A stretch of 64,000 nt of DNA from RYN-230 sp963770535 (GTDB lineage Bacteria; Actinomycetota; Actinomycetes; Streptosporangiales; Streptosporangiaceae), in the NCBI GenBank assembly GCA_963770535.1, contig CAVYPZ010000003.1:682001-746000 (forward strand), written 5' to 3'. The notes below the pieces were generated by a model that ran no database searches, was not told the origin of the DNA, and saw only the letters and a list, made by a program, of their open reading frames with translations. The position numbers and the translations under genes are program-made. Shown in pieces: positions 1 to 9,441 of the stretch (position 1 is its first letter; every line of letters begins with the position of its first letter).

Positions 1-930
1 GGTTGCGCCGGCCAGGTGCGGTGTGAGCGTCAGGCCAGGGGTTGACAACAGCGGGCTGGTCTGCGGAAGTGGCTCCTCGGGATAAACGTCGAGCGCCGCG
101 CCACGAAGGTGCCCGCTGTGCAGCGCCCGCACGAGCGCCTCGTAGTCGAGCACTGTCGCCCGGGCCGTGTTGATGAGGTAGGAGCCGGGACGCATGAGCG
201 AGATTTCGGGTTCGCCGATGATCACCGAAGTGCTGCGTGCGTGCACGGTTACGACGTCTGCCCTGGTCAGCATGGACGCCAGGTCTGCGGTGCTGAAGCC
301 GGCCTCGGTGATCAGGCTTTCGGGCACCGCGGGGTCAACGACTATCACCTCGCGTACCAGCGGGAGGAACCGGCGGGCCACGGCCCGGCCGACAGCTCCG
401 TAGCCGATGACGCCGATGACCAGGCCGGATAGTTCACGCCCCTTGTAGGCGACATAGGGGATGGGCTCGTCCGGATCGTCGGGCCGCCAGATCACATCGG
501 AGGTGCGGCCCGGTCCGGGTACCTTCGAGCCCACCCGGGTGATGTCGCCGCTTACGATCTTGTGGTGCGTGATGGCGATGCTCCGCAACATCGCCAGCGC
601 CAGCCCGAGAGTGAAGTCCGCTACCGATTCAGCGTTGCGCCCCGGCGTATGGATCACCGGGAGAGCGCGTTCGGTGGCGGCGGTGAGGTCAACGTTGACG
701 GGCTCTGACCGCATGACGGCGATCACTTCCAGGTTTGGCAGAGCGTCCATCAACTCGGCGGTCACAGGTTCGGTCTCAACCAGGATGGCGCGGACGGCTG
801 CCCGGTCGTCTGTAGAGAGCTTCGCGGCCGCTGTGCTGATGCTGTCGAAGGTGTCTACCTGCCAGCGCCACTGGGTCTCGAGCGCCTGCACCAGCGTTGC
901 GTTCAGCGCGCAACTAGTGAGGGCCCGCAT
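1..930 (-). CDS. D-isomer 2-hydroxyacid dehydrogenase, C-terminus outside window
   Basis: NAD-dependent oxidoreductase of the D-2-hydroxyacid / phosphoglycerate dehydrogenase family, expected to reduce a 2-keto acid or oxidise a 2-hydroxy acid in the cytoplasm. My reverse-strand translation gives 310 residues before the window edge. The Rossmann motif VIGVIGYGAVGRAVA lies near residue 155, followed by the family's catalytic Arg (NTARA), Glu (YPEEPLP) and His (TPHLAGAT) near the edge. The ATG at 930 follows GAGGTGG. An ATG 15 nt upstream in frame is possible but lacks a better site. It overlaps the kinase stop by 17 nt, so it is the distal gene of the aldolase-kinase-dehydrogenase operon. The family is clear. 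The substrate is not known, and the extreme C-terminus is not seen. Confidence 0.88.
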   Translation of the reverse strand, partial: MRALTSCALNATLVQALETQWRWQVDTFDSISTAAAKLSTDDRAAVRAILVETEPVTAELMDALPNLEVIAVMRSEPVNVDLTAATERALPVIHTPGRNAESVADFTLGLALAMLRSIAITHHKIVSGDITRVGSKVPGPGRTSDVIWRPDDPDEPIPYVAYKGRELSGLVIGVIGYGAVGRAVARRFLPLVREVIVVDPAVPESLITEAGFSTADLASMLTRADVVTVHARSTSVIIGEPEISLMRPGSYLINTARATVLDYEALVRALHSGHLRGAALDVYPEEPLPQTSPLLSTPGLTLTPHLAGAT

Positions 931-2446
931 GGACGTCCACCTCATTTCCTGGCACCTGGTTCTCCCGTGATCGCGCCTGCCCCGCCGAGTACAGGCGGCA
1001 GTAGGCGCGGGCGCTGCGCTGCAGGTCCGCATATCTGGACACGTCAGGGGTGTACCGGGCGTCCCTCAGGCCGTGGAGTGCCGACTCAACGTTGACGCCG
1101 GCCACCAGCGCCGCCCCCGCCAGCCCGGAAACGCGGTCGAGTTGGGGCACCAGGACCGTGCGGCCGGTCACATCGGCCAGTGCCTGGCACCACGCGGCGC
1201 TGCGGCTCATGCCGCCGGTCGCGATGACCAGGTCACCGCGGAATTCGCCGGCGCTGGAAAGCTGATTGAGGATCTGGCTGTAGGCCAGGCACGTTCCGGA
1301 CCTGGCTGCGTCGAGGAGATCGGCGCCGGTATGCCCGGGACGGAGGCCGAAGACCGTCGGTGCAGGCCAGACACGCCACCCGCGCGGCCCGAAGTAGGGA
1401 TTGCCGGCGAGGACGGTCAGCGGCCCGGACCGGTCGGCGGCGTCATCGACGGCAAATCCGCGGGCTGCCAGCGCGGTCTGCAGGCTGGAGCCACTCAGCT
1501 CGGTCAGGTCATTGAGCCGGTCAACGATCTCCCCGGTCGGGCCGGCATTCGATTCCAGGGCCCATCCCGCCCTGCCGGGCAGGGCACTGACGAGGAGTGG
1601 GAACCAGGCCTCGATATCGGCAGCCGTCCCGACTGCGAGCTGGGCTGGCCCGGTAGTCCCGGCGACCACGACCGGGCAACCCGAAGCCTGGCCGCCGGCC
1701 GCGAGCGCGGACATGTGCGTATCGCCCGCGCCGAGGTGGACGGGGAGGCCGGCGGGGAGCCCGACTTGCTCGGCGATCGTGCGGTGGAGCCCGCCGGCCC
1801 GGCTCCCGGCCGCACGGAGTGGGGGCATCATCTGGCCCTCGATACCGCACTCCGCGGCGAGCAGGTCGTACGCCCAGGTACCAGCCGAGACATCCATCAT
1901 CTGGCTCATCGCGGCCGACGATGCCTCACTGGCGATGGTTCCGCAGAGGCTGAAGATGAACCAGTCGTGTAGCTGCAGGATCGTGCGTACCTGGTCCCAG
2001 GCCGCGGGATAGGTGCGCTGGATCCAGAGGAGCTTGGGCAGGCCGAACTCTGGCGCTGCCCAGTGTCCGGTCGTCGAGTGGAGCGTGCGATGACCGATCG
2101 AGGAGATGAGATCGTTCACGATCGGCAGCGCCCGCCGGTCCCGGTTCAGCAGGGAGGGGCCGACGACCCGCTGATCGGCATCGAGGAGCACGAAAGGAAT
2201 GCGGATTGCGCTGACCGTGATGCCCAGGTAGTGCCGCGGCGGTGCCGGGCAGCAGGCAACGAGCTGCGCGAGGGCTTCTATTGCCGTCCCGGTCCACACG
2301 TAGGGATCGAACGTGCCCTCCTCGCGGGGGCCGGCGGACGGGTAGCGCACCGAGATAGCCGTCGCGGCCACGTCTCCGGCGGGGTCGAAATAGCTGGCTT
2401 TGACACCTGATCCACCGATATCGAGTGTGACGACGATCTCGGGCAT
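914..2446 (-). CDS. FGGY-family carbohydrate kinase
   Basis: ATP-dependent sugar kinase (510 aa, normal for FGGY kinases such as xylulokinase, L-fuculokinase or LsrK). The N-terminal phosphate-binding loop reads TLDIGGSGVKA. A GAGDTHMSALAAG segment and the C-terminal GGMSRSAAW motif match the two FGGY halves. The gene lies 40 nt downstream of a class II aldolase and overlaps the downstream dehydrogenase, which suggests phosphorylation of a ketose that the aldolase then cleaves. The substrate cannot be read from the sequence; xylulokinase would be only the usual automatic label. No isomerase is present in the window. Confidence 0.88.
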   Translation of the reverse strand: MPEIVVTLDIGGSGVKASYFDPAGDVAATAISVRYPSAGPREEGTFDPYVWTGTAIEALAQLVACCPAPPRHYLGITVSAIRIPFVLLDADQRVVGPSLLNRDRRALPIVNDLISSIGHRTLHSTTGHWAAPEFGLPKLLWIQRTYPAAWDQVRTILQLHDWFIFSLCGTIASEASSAAMSQMMDVSAGTWAYDLLAAECGIEGQMMPPLRAAGSRAGGLHRTIAEQVGLPAGLPVHLGAGDTHMSALAAGGQASGCPVVVAGTTGPAQLAVGTAADIEAWFPLLVSALPGRAGWALESNAGPTGEIVDRLNDLTELSGSSLQTALAARGFAVDDAADRSGPLTVLAGNPYFGPRGWRVWPAPTVFGLRPGHTGADLLDAARSGTCLAYSQILNQLSSAGEFRGDLVIATGGMSRSAAWCQALADVTGRTVLVPQLDRVSGLAGAALVAGVNVESALHGLRDARYTPDVSRYADLQRSARAYCRLYSAGQARSRENQVPGNEVDVHAGPH

Positions 2447-2486
2447 CGCGATCCTCCCCCCTGGGAGTCGTGGCTTAGGCGGAAGG

Positions 2487-3167
2487 TCACCGCACGGTGC
2501 TGGCGTCCGCGGGCTTGCGCCGGTATTTGGCGAATACGTCGTCCATCTGACCGGCGCTCAAGACGTTGGGCCGTCCAATCGCCAGGCCGCGGCAGTAATA
2601 GCTGGCCAGGATCTCGGTCGTTTCAGCACCGTCGGCGGCCTGCTTCAATGTCCGCCCGCCGGCGACCATGCCGTGGTTGGCGATCAGTACAGCCATGCAG
2701 GGAGCCTGAAAGGTGTCCCGGACGCTGGCCGCGAGTTCCGGAGTCCCATAGGTGGCATAGGGGGCCACCGGCACTGTGGTGGTGTTAAGGCTGGCGATGA
2801 TGTAGTGGACGGCGGGAATCGGCCTGCCCAGGATGGCCAACGTGGTGGCGTTACCTGAGTGCGTGTGCACGATTGCGCTGATGTCGCCGCGGTGCTGGTA
2901 GACCGCCGCATGCAGTGGTGTTTCGGATGAGGGTGGCCGGGTTCCCTGCAGGACCGTGCCGTCCAGGCCGCATACGACGATGTCCTCAGGCTTCATCCTG
3001 TCGTACTCGACGGATGTCGGCGTTATCGCTATTGCTTCGGGTGAAAGGCGGATGCTGAGGTTGCCCGACGTCTGGGTCAGGATTCCCTTGTCGAGAAGGC
3101 GCACGCCGCAGGCGACGAGTTCCTCCCGCGCGGATCGCAGGCCCGGGCCGTATGCCGCTTCAGTCAT
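2487..3167 (-). CDS. class II aldolase/adducin family protein (fuculose-phosphate-aldolase-like)
   Basis: Zinc-dependent class II aldolase or epimerase of the FucA/AraD/adducin fold (226 aa, typical length). Visible signatures are GNLSIRL near residue 40, the SSETPLH segment, the metal-binding VHTHSG near residue 100 and NHGMV near residue 165. It is the first gene of an operon with an FGGY kinase, so cleavage of a phosphorylated ketose to dihydroxyacetone phosphate plus an aldehyde is the simplest inference. The divergent aldehyde dehydrogenase could then oxidise that aldehyde. An L-ribulose-5-phosphate 4-epimerase-type role cannot be excluded. Confidence 0.87.
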   Translation of the reverse strand: MTEAAYGPGLRSAREELVACGVRLLDKGILTQTSGNLSIRLSPEAIAITPTSVEYDRMKPEDIVVCGLDGTVLQGTRPPSSETPLHAAVYQHRGDISAIVHTHSGNATTLAILGRPIPAVHYIIASLNTTTVPVAPYATYGTPELAASVRDTFQAPCMAVLIANHGMVAGGRTLKQAADGAETTEILASYYCRGLAIGRPNVLSAGQMDDVFAKYRRKPADASTVR

Positions 3168-3768
3168 CGAGGCCGCTGCTGTGGGCTCTGGGGCTCGGTG
3201 GCCTGTCGGCGGTGACCTGCGCCTTCGTGCATCGCATTCGCGTCGTTCTCACGGTGTCACCCAGGTTTCACTGTTACCGGTGCACAATTGTTCATATCGG
3301 TGAACTACGGTGCAACCGATGCTGAACGGGTCAAACGGCGCTGTCAATGACCGTGATCAAATCGATACAAGCGGCTAGTCAGTGCCTCACGTGCGGCGTA
3401 GTGCAATCTGGTCCTGGCGCGGATCGTCGTCCTGGCCCAGGGCGTTCGGGATGCGACCGGCATGCCCCTCCGGGCCGGGCCGCTGGGAGTCAAGACTGCC
3501 GCCACGGTGCCTGGAGTGGGTTCTGCCGCCCTGGGCCCGGGACCGCCCAAGGCCCGGGCCGGGATCAGCGCACGGCGCTGGCGCTGGCGGCCATCGCGTC
3601 ACCGAAGACCGGGTTAATCCGGCCGGCTGGAGGCCTGCGTTCCACTCAAGAGGTTTATAGCGAACAATTGTGCAACCTTGTGATGAACGGGATGGGGTGA
3701 GAGGATCGTGCTCCCAGGCCGTGTGTCAGATTGCATTTGGCAAGGCCGTGACATTTAAGGGAGCGCCG
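3168..3768. promoter_or_regulatory. divergent promoter region with inverted 13-bp operator-like copies
   Basis: This 600-bp gap separates the aldolase operon from the aldehyde dehydrogenase. TGCACAATTGTTC at 3281-3293 and its exact reverse complement GAACAATTGTGCA at 3662-3674 sit about 115 bp and 95 bp upstream of the two start codons. The core ACAATTGT is itself palindromic. A second element is repeated in direct orientation: TGCAACC then GAACGGG at 3311-3330 and again at 3671-3691. This arrangement suggests one regulator acting on both promoters, possibly by looping. No regulator gene lies beside it in the window. I recognise no coding sequence between the two sites. Confidence 0.5.
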
Positions 3769-5184
3769 ATGCTTGACCTGACCATGACAATTTCTGGCAA
3801 ACCTGAAGTGTCCAGTAAGACCTTTCCGGTTCTCAATCCAGCGAATGGCCAGGTAATCTCCCGCGTCCCGGAATGCACTTCGGAACAACTGGGCGCGGCC
3901 ATAAAGAGTGCGCATGAGGCGCGCGAAGCGTGGCGCGCGGACCCGGCCGCGCGGTCGTCGGCATTGCTGGATATTGCCACGACGATCGAGAGTAATCTCG
4001 AGGAACTCGCCGCGCTCATCACTGAGGAGCAGGGAAAACCACTGCACGAGGCAAGGGATGAACTGAGCGGTGCCGCCGGGGATCTGCGTTACTACGCTGA
4101 ATTGAATATGCCGGTCGATACAGTCGCGGATAGTGGCGACCTGTCCGTCCAGGTACTTCGCCGGCCGCTGGGAGTGACCGCAGCCATCACGCCGTGGAAC
4201 TTCCCCCTGGGAACCGCGATGTCCAAGCTGGCTCCCGCTCTCGCGGCGGGCTGCACGGTCGTCCTAAAGCCCTCGCCGTATACGCCGCTGTCCAGTCTGC
4301 GCTTTGGGGAGCTGGTGAGAGACGCGCTGCCGCCGGGGGTGCTCAGCGTTGTCAGCGGCGGTGACTCGCTCGGTTCGATCATGACCAGCCATCCCCTCGT
4401 ACGCATGATCAGCTTCACCGGCTCTGTCGCCACCGGCAAAAAGATCATGATGTCGGCGGCCGCAGACGTGAAGCGGGTCCTCCTGGAACTCGGCGGCAAT
4501 GATCCAGCGATCGTGCTGGAGGATGCGGACGTGGACGCGACCGCCGACGGGGTCTTTGCGAACGCGTTCGCAAACTGCGGTCAGATCTGTGTCGCTATCA
4601 AGCGGGTGTATGCGCCCAGGAACCTCCACGGGCGGCTGGTCAACGCCCTGGCTGACCGGGCCCGGGCGGCCAGGCTTGGAGAGGGGGAGGCTCCTGACAC
4701 CGACATCGGCCCGTTGTGCAATCCGGTACAGCGCGACCGCATCACGGAACTTGTCAACGACGCACGGCAATCCGGGGCACGGGTCGCAGTTGGTGGTTCG
4801 GCAATGGACGGGCCTGGATATTTCTACATCCCGGCTGTCCTCACCGGGCTGAAGGGTAACGAGCGCATCGTCATGGAAGAGCAGTTCGGGCCCGCCTTGC
4901 CGGTCATCGAGTATTCAGACGTGGCGGAGGCAATCACGCAGGCAAACGACAGCCACTACGGGCTCGGGGCCTCCGTCTGGACCTCAGACCCCGAGCGAGG
5001 GCGAACGCTGGCCCCGCAGGTTGAGTCGGGCACCGTCTGGGTGAATACCCATCAGTCCGGAATTCCAGGACAGCCGTTCGGGGGCCTCAAGTGGAGTGGG
5101 ATAGGGGTCGAAGGCGGGCCCTGGGGGATGCTGGCGTATACCGAGCTGCAATCGATTCATGTGAATAGGACTATCCTCCGTTAG
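3769..5184 (+). CDS. NAD(P)-dependent aldehyde dehydrogenase
   Basis: ALDH-superfamily enzyme (471 aa from the chosen start) oxidising an aldehyde to a carboxylate. The general-base Glu is in ELGGNDP (about residue 240) and the nucleophilic Cys in NCGQICVA (about 274). The cofactor segment ITPWNFPLG and the C-terminal PFGGLKWSG are present. The ATG at 3769 is preceded by AAGGGAG with 5-nt spacing. An upstream in-frame GTG at 3670 lies inside the operator-like repeat and is unlikely to be the start. Placed opposite an aldolase-kinase operon, it may oxidise the lactaldehyde- or glycolaldehyde-type product. Its stop codon lies at the junction with IS-end sequence, but the C-terminus looks complete. 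Confidence 0.9.
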   Translation: MLDLTMTISGKPEVSSKTFPVLNPANGQVISRVPECTSEQLGAAIKSAHEAREAWRADPAARSSALLDIATTIESNLEELAALITEEQGKPLHEARDELSGAAGDLRYYAELNMPVDTVADSGDLSVQVLRRPLGVTAAITPWNFPLGTAMSKLAPALAAGCTVVLKPSPYTPLSSLRFGELVRDALPPGVLSVVSGGDSLGSIMTSHPLVRMISFTGSVATGKKIMMSAAADVKRVLLELGGNDPAIVLEDADVDATADGVFANAFANCGQICVAIKRVYAPRNLHGRLVNALADRARAARLGEGEAPDTDIGPLCNPVQRDRITELVNDARQSGARVAVGGSAMDGPGYFYIPAVLTGLKGNERIVMEEQFGPALPVIEYSDVAEAITQANDSHYGLGASVWTSDPERGRTLAPQVESGTVWVNTHQSGIPGQPFGGLKWSGIGVEGGPWGMLAYTELQSIHVNRTILR

Positions 5185-5242
5185 CCTCGATGTTTCGCGA
5201 TCTTGATGTGGCCGGCTGAGGCTATGGCTGGTCGCTGATTTT
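5183..5242 (+). repeat. 60-bp repeat, copy 1 (IS-end-like)
   Basis: The sequence beginning AGCCTCGATGTTTCGCGA recurs in the same orientation at 9442-9502 with only a few mismatches over about 60 bp. This copy lies about 100 bp beyond the 3' end of the transposase pseudogene and starts within the aldehyde dehydrogenase stop codon. It most likely marks one terminus of the IS1380-type element; that is an inference, since no matching inverted end was found. Confidence 0.6.
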
Positions 5243-5346
5243 CAGCGTCTGGCCATGCCCGGTGGCCCGGCTGTCGCGCCGGGTGGGCGGGGTTCCACGG
5301 GCCCGCGGGTTCTCCTTTCCTGGTCGTCAGGGGCGGTTCGGGCTGG

Positions 5347-6719
5347 TCAGCCGGGGGCGAGGGCTTGCAGGCGGCTGATCGCGGCGGTGATCTGGGTGGC
5401 CCAGGGCCAGGTCGCGGCGAGGCGCAGCCGCAGGCGGCGGCCGCCGCGGACGAGGCGCCCGGCGGCGGTGAACAGGCGCAGCCGCAGCCGTTTGGGTTCC
5501 CAGGCGCGGGCGGGGCCGTCGAGGGCGAGCATCTGCATCCAGGCGGTCAGTTCGCAGGCCATGGCCACCAGCTCGCACCAGATCTGGTTCTGGGCGAAGC
5601 CGTGCAGCGGCAGGTTGCGCAGGCCGGTGTCTTTGGCGCAGCGGATCCGGTCCTCGCACCGGGCCCGGCGGCGGTGGCGCAGTTCCAGGTCAGCGAGCTG
5701 CCCGGTCTTGGCGTCGGTGGCGAAGCAGGTGACGCGGTGCCCGCCGATGTCGGTGAACCGCAGCTGCGCGCCGGGGTGGGGGCGTTCCTTGCGGACGATC
5801 ACCCGCATCCCCGCCGGCCAGGACGACAGGTCCAGCAGGCCGGTCAGCTCGGCGACCCAGGCGCCCGGCCGCACCTGGCCGCCGGCGTCATAGGCGGGTT
5901 CCCAGACCCGGTCCGGCAGGGCGAGGATGGCCTGGTGCATGTCCTCGGTGATGGTCATGCCGACCGAGTAGTGCAGGCGGCGGCCGGGGCTGGCCAGCCA
6001 GGTCAGGAAGTCGTGGGTGCCGCCGCCGGAGTCGGTGCGGATCAGCACCCGCCGCCGCTGGCTGGCGGGGCAGCTGGGCCAGCGCCAGCCGGGCCACCTC
6101 GATGTGCTCGGCCGCGGTGTTGGATCCGGCGTTGCCCGGGCCGCAGCATGATGGCCAGCGCTTCCCCGCCCGCCGCCGGCGCCGTGGTCGGCGAACGCGG
6201 CCAGGGGATGGAACCCGAACGTCTTCTTCCACGTCGGGGCAGCTTTCTCCTTCTCCGAGTGCGCGATCACGATCGTGGCGTCGATGTCGACCGGGATCAG
6301 CGACCCGTCCGCGCCGGGCGCGCGGTCACCGGCCAGCGCCCAGGCCCGCTCCCGGGCCGCGGCGCGTGCCTTGCGGATCGCCCGCAGCGCCCGCGGCGCG
6401 TCCGCGGCCAGCGCGCTGACCAGCCGGGAGACCACCGGGTCCGAGGCCACCGGCCCGGCCAGCTCCGGCTGGGCGCGCAGCACCGCGATATCGGCCAGGC
6501 AGTCCCCGCCCAGCGCCAGCGTCATGGCCAGGTCAGCGATGATCTTCCCCGGGTCATGCACCGCCCGCGGCGCCCGCCACCGGGCCAGCCCCGCGGCAGG
6601 CCCTCGCCCAGCCCGGTGACCCGCAGCGTCTCGGCCAGCAGTAACACCCCGGCCTGGGACACGAGCCCCTTCCCGTCAGCGGACACGGTGATCTTGGGGC
6701 GGCGCGCGGTATTCTGCAC
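5347..6719 (-). pseudogene. IS1380-family transposase, multiply frameshifted
   Basis: Relic of a DDE transposase of the actinobacterial IS1380 type. In order, the minus strand encodes RPKITVSADGKGLVSQAG, HDPGKIIADLAMTLALGGD, DIDATIVIAHSEKEKAAPT, GNAGSNTAAEHI, RVLIRTDSGGGTHDFL and a C-terminal GLRNLPLHGFAQN block, all typical of the family. The blocks lie in different frames. One shift is near 6600, two close together near 6140-6190 and another near 6070. So no full-length protein can be made without multiple frameshifts. The GTG at 6719 is the likely original start. Several indels in conserved blocks make decay more likely than a single sequencing error. Confidence 0.85.
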
Positions 6720-7149
6720 GGGATAAGTGCCTTCGGTTTGGTGCGGACAGGACCCTAGACAAGCCCTATCCTCCCAGGCCAAAGGCACTTTTTATATGCA
6801 AACGATCAAGGTCAGCCGATCACAGGCGAAAGCCCGAGGCTAGGGCCCTCTGGAACGCGGTCCCGTTCACCGGCCACCGAGGCGGATCAAGTGGCGTCCA
6901 TGCCGGAGCTGGCTCTGCGCGCAGGCGGACGAGCGGTGGCACAGGTCAGGGCACGCGCGGGGGCGGCGCGGGTTGCGCGCTTAGAGACGACGGAGTGGGT
7001 GGCGGCGCCTGGTGGCTGGCCCGCTGGATGAGATCGGCGGGCACCTCCTCAACAGTGGCGATTGCGCTGGGCGGCAGCGGCCAGCACCAGTAGGTCCGGG
7101 CGTTGGCCAGCGTCACCGACGCGCAGCGGCCGAGAGCTGGCCAGCCGCT
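6720..7149. other. non-coding stretch beside IS relics
   Basis: This is the upstream flank of the transposase relic. It includes two facing copies of a short element, GTGCCTTCGG near 6727 and AAAGGCACTTTT near 6780, which could be part of the IS terminus. I see no convincing gene in the remainder. Open frames here lack recognisable domains. Confidence 0.3.
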
Positions 7150-7590
7150 CATCGAGTCCCTGGTGCGGTGGCAGATGGGCCGGGCCTGCAGGTCGCTTTT
7201 CGCCATCGGGAAGGATTTCTCGATCTGGAAGAGCTGATGGCAGGCGCCGATCACGAACTCCGCGGTGACCGGGGTGCCATCAGGGCAGGGCCTGCAGGTT
7301 CGTGACGTAGCCATTTATCCCAGCGCCCTGGCCTTTTCCTCCAGGCCGCGGTTGACGCTCCGGGTGCCGCCGGACAGCTGGATGAAGCGGTTCCGTTTGA
7401 CCGGGGCGTTCCCGGCGACAGCCTGCTCGGCGTTTTTCACCTGCTCGTCGATGCCGCGGCCAGAGCCCCCACCTTAGGGAACGACGTTGACACCGACCAG
7501 CGCCGCCGCACTCTCAACAGCGCCGGGGTCATGCCCTTGACGGCTCCCTTCATAGAAGGGAGCCATGAGAGTGTGCCATCGCCGTGCGGG
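7150..7590 (-). pseudogene. second transposase relic (IS4/IS1634-like C-terminal part)
   Basis: Degenerate minus-strand pieces match the C-terminal half of IS4/IS1634-type transposases: a block around IDEQVKNAEQAVAGNAPVKR (7400-7458), then LEEKARALG, a frameshift, YVTNL, and TPVTAEFVIGACHQLFQIE followed by KSFPMAKSDLQARP (about 7200-7270). After HRTRD the homology is lost. In-frame stops and shifts separate the blocks, so it is non-functional. It lies head-on to the IS1380 relic in the same accessory patch. The family assignment is from memory of the motif order and is less certain than the transposase call itself. Confidence 0.6.
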
Positions 7591-8067
7591 CCGAGACTGG
7601 CGATGAGGCACAGCGGCGTTACGCCGCAGTCGCCGGGGCTCACCTCGGCTGGCGGCCTTTCCTGGGCGAATTCGCGCTATTCGCCGTCAACATCAACGAC
7701 GTCACGTACATCGGGCATGACGCTGGGAGCAGCGCCCAGCATGTAGCGCGCTGGCCAGCCGGGCAGGAATACGTGCGACCTGCCCTGACACGGACCAGCC
7801 TTGGCCCTCCCCAGCCGGTCAGGCGGTTGCTGGCCCAGCAGGCGGAAGAAGGTAACGAAACGCACGCGCGCACGACAGACGGCACACTCCTAGCGGCAGA
7901 TCCGGACATCCCTGCCTGACTGATCCCACTCTGATTTGACGCGAGCTAGGTGTCGTCACCGAAGTTCGAGCCGGTGCGTTAACTTATAGGGGTCAGATCC
8001 TTCACTCGAGCGGAGTCCCTTCTTTCGCGGGCAGAACAGCGGACCTTGTTGCCCGTAAACAGGACCA
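7591..8067. other. no recognisable gene
   Basis: About 480 bp between the transposase relic and the NPCBM-like gene. Short open frames exist on both strands, but none has a recognisable domain, a good ribosome binding site or consistent codon use. It is probably decayed mobile-element flank. Confidence 0.3.
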
Positions 8068-8775
8068 CTATTGTGTCAGCGTTGCATTTCCCCAGATGTA
8101 ATCGTACGTCCCATTGACAAACCCGCACTCTCTGTTGGGTGACTGAGGATCAGTGATAAGCAATCGGAGACGCAAGTACCCGCTCACGTTTACGCGTAGG
8201 CGCCGCGGCTGGGCAAGTGCTGCACTTCCGGTGGCGAGAACGCGGCCGTCTCCGTAGACTGTGTAGGAAAAGGCTGCATCTGAAGCATCTGTCTCCAAAG
8301 GCCCAACTGTAGAAGTGAACTTCGACCATTTTCGACCGAGATCATACTCTATCCAGAAGTCTCCACCGTCGCTATTCTGGCATCCAGGATCCATCTCAAT
8401 TGAATGGCCGTAAGTCGTTCCGCTTATCGCATAAGAACCCTGATCATTTGTGCCTGTTCCCGAGGCGTAGTCAAACCCGACTATGTTCATGTTGGATAGG
8501 TACGCGGTCTGCGGCGGGGCAGGGGCAGGGGCAGCCACGGGCGTAGCTGGGGCTGCCCGTCTTGGGACCTTACCCGAAGGCTTCTTGCGAGCCGTGTGTG
8601 AGGAACCAGTCAACGCTGGGCGCTTAGTGGTCGTCACGAGACGGCCTGGTGATGCAGTCCTGGGGTGATGGTTAGAAAGATCATTCGCGATTACCGCGCC
8701 TGGAATTGCTAGGATGGCCGCAATGACAGTGAGCAGAAGTGCAAAACTCTTCGACTGGCCAGAATCTGACGCCAT
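8068..8775 (-). CDS. secreted or membrane-anchored NPCBM-like protein
   Basis: This 235-aa protein has one N-terminal hydrophobic segment (FALLLTVIAAILAIPGAVIA, residues 11-30), then a Pro/Ala/Lys-rich linker (about 35-90), then a beta-rich domain. The domain contains GHSIEMDPG, FWIEYDLGRKWSKF, SYTVYGDGRVLATG and a C-terminal YIWGNATL. That order resembles the NPCBM/NEW2 carbohydrate-binding-associated domain, so binding of cell-wall or external glycans is likely. Two Cys in the domain could form a disulfide. Base composition is clearly lower in GC than flanking genes, and the gene lies within a patch of transposase and esterase relics, consistent with horizontal acquisition. A specific ligand cannot be given. 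Confidence 0.65.
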   Translation of the reverse strand: MASDSGQSKSFALLLTVIAAILAIPGAVIANDLSNHHPRTASPGRLVTTTKRPALTGSSHTARKKPSGKVPRRAAPATPVAAPAPAPPQTAYLSNMNIVGFDYASGTGTNDQGSYAISGTTYGHSIEMDPGCQNSDGGDFWIEYDLGRKWSKFTSTVGPLETDASDAAFSYTVYGDGRVLATGSAALAQPRRLRVNVSGYLRLRLLITDPQSPNRECGFVNGTYDYIWGNATLTQ

Positions 8776-9000
8776 CTCGGTGGTGAACCTCCAAACCCAC
8801 GCTAATCGGTGGACGCTCCAAACAAGGTCTATAGCGGGGTATGCCGTGGACCCGAACGTCGCGCCTCAGGCGTGAGAACTTCAAAATCTGGGTCCGGCGC
8901 AATGGCATACCCGGCTACACGAGACATAGACGCGCGACGACGGGACGGCGTTTACGCGTCTTGATGTGTATCTCCACCAAAGCTGCGGAGAGTCACGATT

Positions 9001-9368
9001 GATAAGCGCGCCTTCGCTGGGCCGTCGCTCGGCGGCATGATGGCCAACTACCTGCTGTTCAACGACACCACGCTGTTCGGCCACTACGGGAGCTGGAGCA
9101 TCGCGAGCCTGGGTGCCCGGCGGCTACCAGCTCGTTCTGGCAGGATCCCGCGCTGCGCACGCGGCTGGGAATTCAGCTGGGCGGCGGGTTGTTCGACGAG
9201 CTCACCGTGCCGGGCATCAACAGCTATGAGGCGACCTTCGTGGCCAACGGCATCCCGTTCACGGGCGACCTGGTCACCGGCGGCCATGAGTGGTACACAT
9301 GGCGCCAGCTGCTCTATAACTTCGTTACCACGCTGGCCTTTAGGCACCCGGCCGGAACCCGTAACTGA
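9001..9368 (+). pseudogene. esterase (alpha/beta hydrolase) C-terminal relic
   Basis: Plus-strand remnant of a secreted-type esterase. It begins at DKRAFAGPSLGGMMANYLLF, the region of the nucleophile elbow (the usual GLSLGG reads GPSLGG here). It runs to YGSWSIASLGA, then shifts frame near 9115 into SSFWQDPALRTRLGIQLGGG, ELTVPGINSYEATF and GGHEWYTWRQLLYNFVTTLA, ending at the TGA at 9366-9368. The GGHEW segment carries the expected catalytic His. The N-terminal half and any signal peptide are absent, so the fragment is both 5'-truncated and frameshifted. Confidence 0.7.
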
Positions 9369-9382
9369 GAAGTCGGCAAGCG

Positions 9383-9428
9383 CCTGGGTCGGCCGCACCC
9401 TCACGCACGGCCTCGCGGCCGACCCAGG
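9383..9428 (+). terminator. GC-rich hairpin after esterase relic
   Basis: Perfect 14-bp arms, CCTGGGTCGGCCGC at 9383-9396 and GCGGCCGACCCAGG at 9415-9428, with an 18-nt loop. It follows the relic's stop codon by 14 nt. There is no T-run, as is common for GC-rich actinobacterial terminators. Confidence 0.5.
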
Positions 9429-9441
9429 GACCGCTGAGCCC

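Noticed and set aside
3347..3700. Plus-strand frames in the aldolase/ALDH gap
   Set aside because: No domain or ribosome site; the region contains the duplicated operator elements instead.
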